From Epiperipatus broadwayi (Eukaryota; Onychophora; Udeonychophora; Euonychophora; Peripatidae), in contig JAQFVV010000111.1 of assembly GCA_028023455.1 (NCBI GenBank), positions 2,981,909-3,045,908 on the forward strand: 64,000 nt of DNA. The letters are read 5' to 3'. The notes below the pieces were generated by a model. It had not been told where the DNA came from. It saw nothing but the letters and a program-made list of their open reading frames with translations, and did not search any database. Position numbers and translations under genes: made by a program. This document shows, piece by piece, positions 58,610-64,000 of this stretch; the first letter of the stretch is position 1; every line of letters begins with the position of its first letter.

Positions 58610-59185
58610 TATGTCCCATCGGTTAAAAAAGAGTCAACCTTTTTAGAGAGTTTAAAAATAAATTATACATGGCACAGAGAATCAACCTCTCTGGAAGATG
58701 TAATGAATTATATCTGGTACAGAGAGTCAATCTCTCTGAAGAGTTTAAATGTTCATTATATATGGGACAGAGAATCTATCTCTCTGAAAAATGTAAATGC
58801 TCTGGAAAATTTAAATGTGCCTTATATATGGTACAAAGAGTCAACCTTTCTAGAAAATTTAAAAATAAATTATACATGGCCCAGAGAATCAATCTCTCTG
58901 GAAGATTTAAGGATGAATTATATATGGTACAGAGAGTCAATCTTTCTGGAAAGTTTAAAAATAAAGTATGTATGGTATAGAGAGTCAATCTCTCTGAAAA
59001 ACTTCAAAGCATATTATGTATGGTACCAAGAGTCCATATTTCTAAATAGAGTTTGTAATAGGAGGTTATATAAAATAAATCCTCCGGATATGTTTTATAA
59101 ATATCCAGTCAAGATGAAAAATGGAAATATTAAAAAGGGACTGGATGTACAGGTGCATTTTTATGCAGACCACAATATGATTTGA
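58610..59185 (+). repeat. 48-bp minisatellite with open reading frame (16-residue repeats)
   Basis: About eight units of 48 bp (some 45 or longer), each with TCTCTCTGGAA- and ATTATATATGG-like words, between about 58625 and 59040. The frame 58607-59185 is open for 192 codons and reads a repeated S-x-S-L-E-x-L-K-I-N-Y-x-W-x-R-E, followed by a non-repeat tail ending VHFYADHNMI. Because the unit is a multiple of three, the neighbouring frame is also open (58669-58980), so coding is unproven. No known domain is recognised. Confidence 0.7.
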
Positions 59186-59189
59186 AAAG

Positions 59190-61590
59190 AAAAAGCCATT
59201 CCAAATTACTAAAAAAATAGGGGATAATGCCTTTATGCTTGCTGCTCTTGATGGGAATAAGGGGACCTATAATGCTAGGAGTTTGATCCCTTATACTTCA
59301 GCAGAATAGCCTGGCAAAGATCTCCAAATAAATTACTTTTAGGTTTTCTAATGAAAAATATATTTACCAGTAGTTAATTTTTTTTATATATATTATAAGT
59401 GTTTATTATTATTAGTGTATTTATTAGTTAGGATTTTTTTTTTTTAAAATATAGTTAAAACAAAAGTGCTGATGATTTTATCCGAAGGGGGAGAAAGTTG
59501 TGCCATTACAATTTGGTCACTAGTCAAATTTATAGTAATGTGCATGTAAGAAAGTGTAAAACAAAATCATCATCACATTTTTATATAATCATAAATGAAG
59601 CTGTAGGGCATCCAAGTTCAAACCCTACAAGGTCCAGTTCTAAAAGCTTTAAACAGAGAAAGAATGGGTCAACAATTACATGCTTTACTTGTTTGTGTGT
59701 TGATAGAAAGGTAATACACACATTTAAACTATTTAATATTTAATTTTTCTTTAAAAAGCAAAGTTATAATGCATACATATAGGCAATGTATGTGTAAATT
59801 ATTTAATTGTTTTATATTTCAAATATTAAACATTTTAACTTTCTTTAAAACTAACCTATGCTTGATCAATTCTAATATTTTATTCTATACTTTTATTTTG
59901 CTTTTCTTTAATTATAATTGGGATTTAAAAGTTACAGACTTAATTAAATAATTGGGTTATAATTACTAAGCTAGCAATCATATTATTTAAGGTTAGTTTA
60001 TGAATGATTTGAAAGAATGAAGGATGTGTGTACATTACATACAAAAATTTACATTTCCTAAATATTGAAAGAAAAGGAAGTATTAAATCTGTCAAATTAT
60101 TTTTTTTGTACAATTTTTTTTGTTAAAAGAGGAAATCTGTTTAATCAGATATCGATCTTTGTAGCAATTTTTTTTTGTAAATGATTGTTTCACTTTGGAA
60201 GCTTATAATGGGTCAGAGCTCTAAATTTTGAAATTGTCTTATCTCAAGATCTAAAGAAGGAAGCTCAAAGATTTGAAGTGTTACCTGGATGTTAAAAAGA
60301 AAGAAAAAAAGAAAAGAAAGGAAATAAGGATTGAGTCTATTTTTTTTTTTTTAAACAAAAGTGTCTGGAAAAAGGATTAAACTTTTCAGTTGAAAAATAA
60401 TATAGTTGAAAATAAATTAGAGATCTAATTAAAACAAATTTGTCCAAAAATAGCAAGTGATGCTATCTCTGATTGGTTAAGTTAGCTAAAAATTGGATAT
60501 AAAAAGCTGTCTTGAATTATTATTAGGATTATTGTTTATGATTCAGATTATTAAACTATCCAATTGAATGCTGAAAATATAAGAAATGTCTGGCTAGAAA
60601 AATTATATGTATGTCCCATTTGCTGGACCATCTGGGGAAGCTGCACATCACATAGGAAAGAAAAGATGTTGTGTCTAAAATAATATTCTACACCTTTCAA
60701 CTGACCAGAGAAATAAGATGTTTTTAATAGAAGGAAGAAAGCATTCACCTGCATTCAAAGAAGATGAATTAATCTACTGATAAATATTAATCATCAAGTC
60801 CAATTAATTGTTACAACAACTGATTTTAAACTCAAGAAAATTTACAAATGGGAAAACAACTGCTGTATTTCATCCACATGCTTGACAGGAAGAGAAGAAA
60901 ATTTAATATAATGATTTCCAAATTGTCCACTAAAGCAAATAACCTCAATAGAGTCATCATCATCAAATAGTTATACACCTCAAGAAAGAGATTGTTCCCA
61001 CATAAAACGGAAATAATAGCTGCAGAAATATAGACATTATACAAGACAAGTTTGAACCCTTGGAAAGTCGCCACAAACAAAAGATCGGTAATATGACCTT
61101 TTATATCTATTTTCTTTATGATATCAGTCTTAATAAACATTTTAGCAATAAAGTGGTATATTTTATTTAAAGAACTTTTAAAGACTATTCAGATCGATTA
61201 AAAACAAGAATGTCTTACTAATAATAACTTTGAGCTTCATAAATTATCTTGAATGTATGAAAATTATTTGTTTATTAATTTTACAGTTATGAAAAATATT
61301 AATGTGTAAAACAATTTTTTTTTATGGTATTATGATTTTAGTTTTAACTAATATATTATTATTTTGGTTTTAAATAATATTTTGTTATCATGGGATAAAA
61401 CACGCACATACATAATGATATTTTATATGTGTATAATTGTGAGTGAATGTGAAATAATGAGTAGTATTAGAATATTGGGTTATTTTGTTTCAAGTTAAGT
61501 ATAGCATTTCTGAGGTAGAAGAACGGGGGAGGAGATAATGATTTAAAACTCTTTTCTAAAACTTGCTCTTTCAATTTTACTAACATTTTT
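59190..61590. other. Internal region between inverted LTR-like arms, unidentified
   Basis: No gag, protease, reverse transcriptase, RNase H or integrase motif was found. The word CTAGAAAAATTATATGTATG occurs just outside arm 1 (58591) and again at 60592. Small open frames (59498-59743, 60551-60754 minus, 60832-61140 minus) are unrecognised. A purine run GGGGGAGGAGA lies at 61526-61536. Confidence 0.45.
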
Positions 61591-62869
61591 TTTTTTACAT
61601 TCTATTTACATGTTGGATTTTTAAAGTATGTGTGCTAATGAGCAGATAATATTTTTTGTCTTGAAATACTTTTCATGGTCAATGTGACGTCCAACTTAAT
61701 ACAAAATACATTTGAAGGGAAAGGGGGAAGAACTTAAAATTAATCTGAGGATTGTTATATAATCAATTATTATTATTATTATTCATGTCAATTTTCATAT
61801 TATCTAGAAATTTTTATGTATATGTTAGAAATGTAGTAATAAATATTAGTTTGTTTTATTAAACGAGGCGTATATATTTCATTAAGTGTAGTCTTGGTTA
61901 AGTGTGATTATTCATCATCATCAATGGTTGAATATTAGTTATTTAAGATATAAGTAAATATGCTAAAATTAAGCAATAATTATGAATTTCTTTATAAAAA
62001 TTAGTTTTATGTTTAGGCTTAGTCCTAGAGCTGTAGTTGAAACCCTTGTCATTATTGTTATTATTATCATCATCATCATCATCATCAACATTTTAATTAA
62101 TGAGCTGTTTAACTGTTTAAAGGCCATAAATAAATATTGATTTTATAATATTTAGTGATCTCTTAGTATTATTATAACCACATCCCATCATCTATTTCAT
62201 GCAAGGATGAGTGAATTGCCATCCTAAATTAGTTATATATAATCTGAGCTAGTAAACTTACAAAACTATTGAAACACATTTGTTATGCTAAGATCTGAGA
62301 AATGATTTATGTCTAATATACTCCACTTTGGTTTAAAGATGTTTTACTTTTACCTAAATATTAGTGCTTATAGTGATATGGCTCAAAAAGCAAAATCTCT
62401 CATTTTTATTAGAAATAAAGTACCAAAAAGGGATTCAAACCCGGTACATGTGAAAGGTTATCAGATATAACCATGTCTAGATTCAGATAATCTAGTGGCG
62501 CCCTGCTAGACCATATTCACTTAGTATTTGTTTAAACATGCACTTAACATCAAACCAAGAAATGAAAGTGGATAAGATTACTGTCTGTATACCTGAGCTA
62601 TATTTTATTGAATTACTAGTGTACTCACCTCACGTGATTTCCATATACCTGAGTTATAATACATTGCTATAATAATTTGCTTATAAGTCTTGATAGTGTT
62701 ATATTTTGAACCTTTACTTAATATCTTGATATTTGGACTCCTTTAAATATTTCTTTGAGTAACTTTATTTTAGTTACTCCTTTACTCAGATATAATAATA
62801 TCTTTTGATCATCATTTAATTTTTGAATTTACTTAGTTATTTCTATTTGAACTCATTTATTAGGTTACA
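61590..62869 (+). mobile_element. LTR-like arm 2 (plus orientation)
   Basis: Inverted copy of arms 1 and 3, matching from about 61595 to about 62650 but diverging over its last 200 bp. It ends TTAGGTTACA, followed after one base by a primer-binding-site-like sequence. It carries the polypurine-like run GAAGGGAAAGGGGGAAGA at about 61716 and the tRNA-like block (minus strand, about 62427-62520). Confidence 0.7.
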
Positions 62870-62870
62870 A

Positions 62871-62888
62871 TGGCGCCCAACATGGGGC
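62871..62888 (+). other. Primer-binding site for tRNA-Lys(CUU) within a 39-bp palindrome
   Basis: TGGCGCCCAACATGGGGC starts one base after the arm 2 terminus. It is complementary to the 3' end of tRNA-Lys(CUU) at 17 of 18 positions (one CpG-decay difference). The surrounding 62863-62899 (GTTACAATGGCGCCC, AACAT, and the inverted arm) is a palindrome joining arm 2 to arm 3 head-to-head. Confidence 0.7.
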
Positions 62889-62893
62889 GCCAT

Positions 62894-64000
62894 TGTAACA
62901 TAATAAATGAATCAAAAAAAAAGATATTTAAAGGAGTCCAAATAATTATTAATGGTTACAATATAACTGTTACCATATAAGTGAAGGAGTTCAAATATCA
63001 AAAATTATAAGCAAATTAGTAATAAGTATTATAACAAGTATTATATGGAAATCACATGAGGTGAGTACACTAGTAATTTCAATAAAATATAACTCAGGTA
63101 TACAGACAGTAATCTTACCCACTTTCATTTCTTGGTTTGATGTTAAGTGCATGTTTAAACAAATACTAAGTGAATATGGTCTAGCAGGGCGCCACTAGAT
63201 TATCTGAATCTAGACACGGTTATATCTGATAACCTTTCACATGTACCGGGTTTGAATCCCTTCTTGGTACTTTATTTCTAATAAAAATGAGAGATTTTGC
63301 TTTTTGAGCCATATCACTATAAGCACTAATAGTTAGGTAAAAGTAAAACATCTTTAAACCACAGTGGAGTTCATTGAACATAAATCATTTCTCAGATCTT
63401 AACATAACAAATGTGTTTCAATATTTTTATAAGTTCACTAGCTCAGATTACATACAACTAATTTAGGATGGCAATTCACTCATCCTTGCATGAAATAGAT
63501 GATGGGATGTGGTTATAATAATACTAAGAAATCACTAAATATTATAAAATCAATATTTATTTATGGCCTTTAAACAGTTAAACAGCTCATTAATTAAAAC
63601 GTTGATGATGATGATGATGATGATAATAATAACAATAATGACAAGGGTTTCAACTACAGCTCTAGGACTAAGCCTAAACATAAAACTAATTTTTATAAAG
63701 AAATTCATAATTATTACTTAATTTTAGCATATTTACTTATATCTTAAATAACTAATATTCAACCATTGATGATGATGAATAATCACACTTAACCAAGACT
63801 ACACTTAATGAAATATACACGCCTCGTTTAATAAAACAAACTAATATTTATTACTACATTTCTAACATATACATAAAAATTTCTAGATAAATATGAAAAT
63901 TGACATGAATAATAATAATAATTGATTATATAACAATCCTCAGATTAATTTTAAGTTCTTCCCCCTTTCCCTTCAAATGTATTTTGTATTAAGTTGGACG
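62894..64000 (-). mobile_element. LTR-like arm 3 (minus orientation, cut by window end)
   Basis: Direct copy of arm 1, over 99% alike by eye. With arm 1 it could be the LTR pair of one minus-strand element of about 6.7 kb whose body lies between them. The last part and the right-hand target site lie beyond the window. The tRNA-like block is at about 63178-63271. Confidence 0.75.

Noticed and set aside
60832-61140. 102-codon minus-strand frame as retroviral protease or membrane protein
   Set aside because: No D-T/S-G motif and no support beyond hydrophobic composition typical of AT-rich DNA.

Overview
The window is nuclear DNA of an invertebrate animal. It is strongly AT-rich, no intact protein-coding gene is recognisable, and almost everything identifiable is a retroelement or its debris. 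Animal-type signals include a processed ribosomal-protein S19 pseudogene, RTE-type and other LINEs, Penelope-like elements (PLEs), a mariner transposase relic, an LTR element with a tRNA-Lys-type primer-binding site, and a degenerate C2H2 zinc-finger remnant. The mix would suit a mollusc, possibly a cephalopod, but that is inference only.

Layout. 0-5 kb: an RTE reverse-transcriptase fragment and a GC-rich island of four ~80-bp units, each with a CTCF-like word. 5-21.5 kb and again at 32-33 and 47 kb: two unrelated dispersed repeat families (called A and B here), each carrying a type I hammerhead ribozyme motif with a palindromic stem III. Family B forms a ~390-430-bp-period tandem array at 9.3-10.6 kb. 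A third hammerhead-like motif (family C) is nested in a B copy near 11.3 kb. A ~3-kb CpG-retaining insertion interrupts the first B copy. The RPS19 retrocopy is at 12.2-13.0 kb. 25.3-31.8 kb: two PLEs in inverted orientation, each broken, each carrying a nested foldback insertion with target-site duplication. 34.6-35.7 kb: mariner relic. 37 kb: GATA microsatellite. 40 kb: two inverted-repeat structures. 42.3-45.1 kb: a long decayed RTE LINE. 48.7-52.8 kb: a recent 245-bp duplication, a zinc-knuckle LINE ORF1 and a minus-strand LINE RT end. 57.4-64 kb: an LTR-type composite with three ~1.1-1.25-kb arms, two direct and one inverted, which runs off the window.

How parts may work together (inference): hammerhead-bearing tandem repeats resemble metazoan retrozymes, small non-autonomous retroelements whose RNA self-cleaves to unit length and circularises. 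PLEs are proposed to supply their reverse transcriptase, and a PLE pair lies in the same window, though both copies are dead. The hammerhead families, in particular family B with core, stem II, palindromic stem III and bulged stem I all preserved, are the most notable content. Long stretches between these items are AT-rich with no supportable gene.
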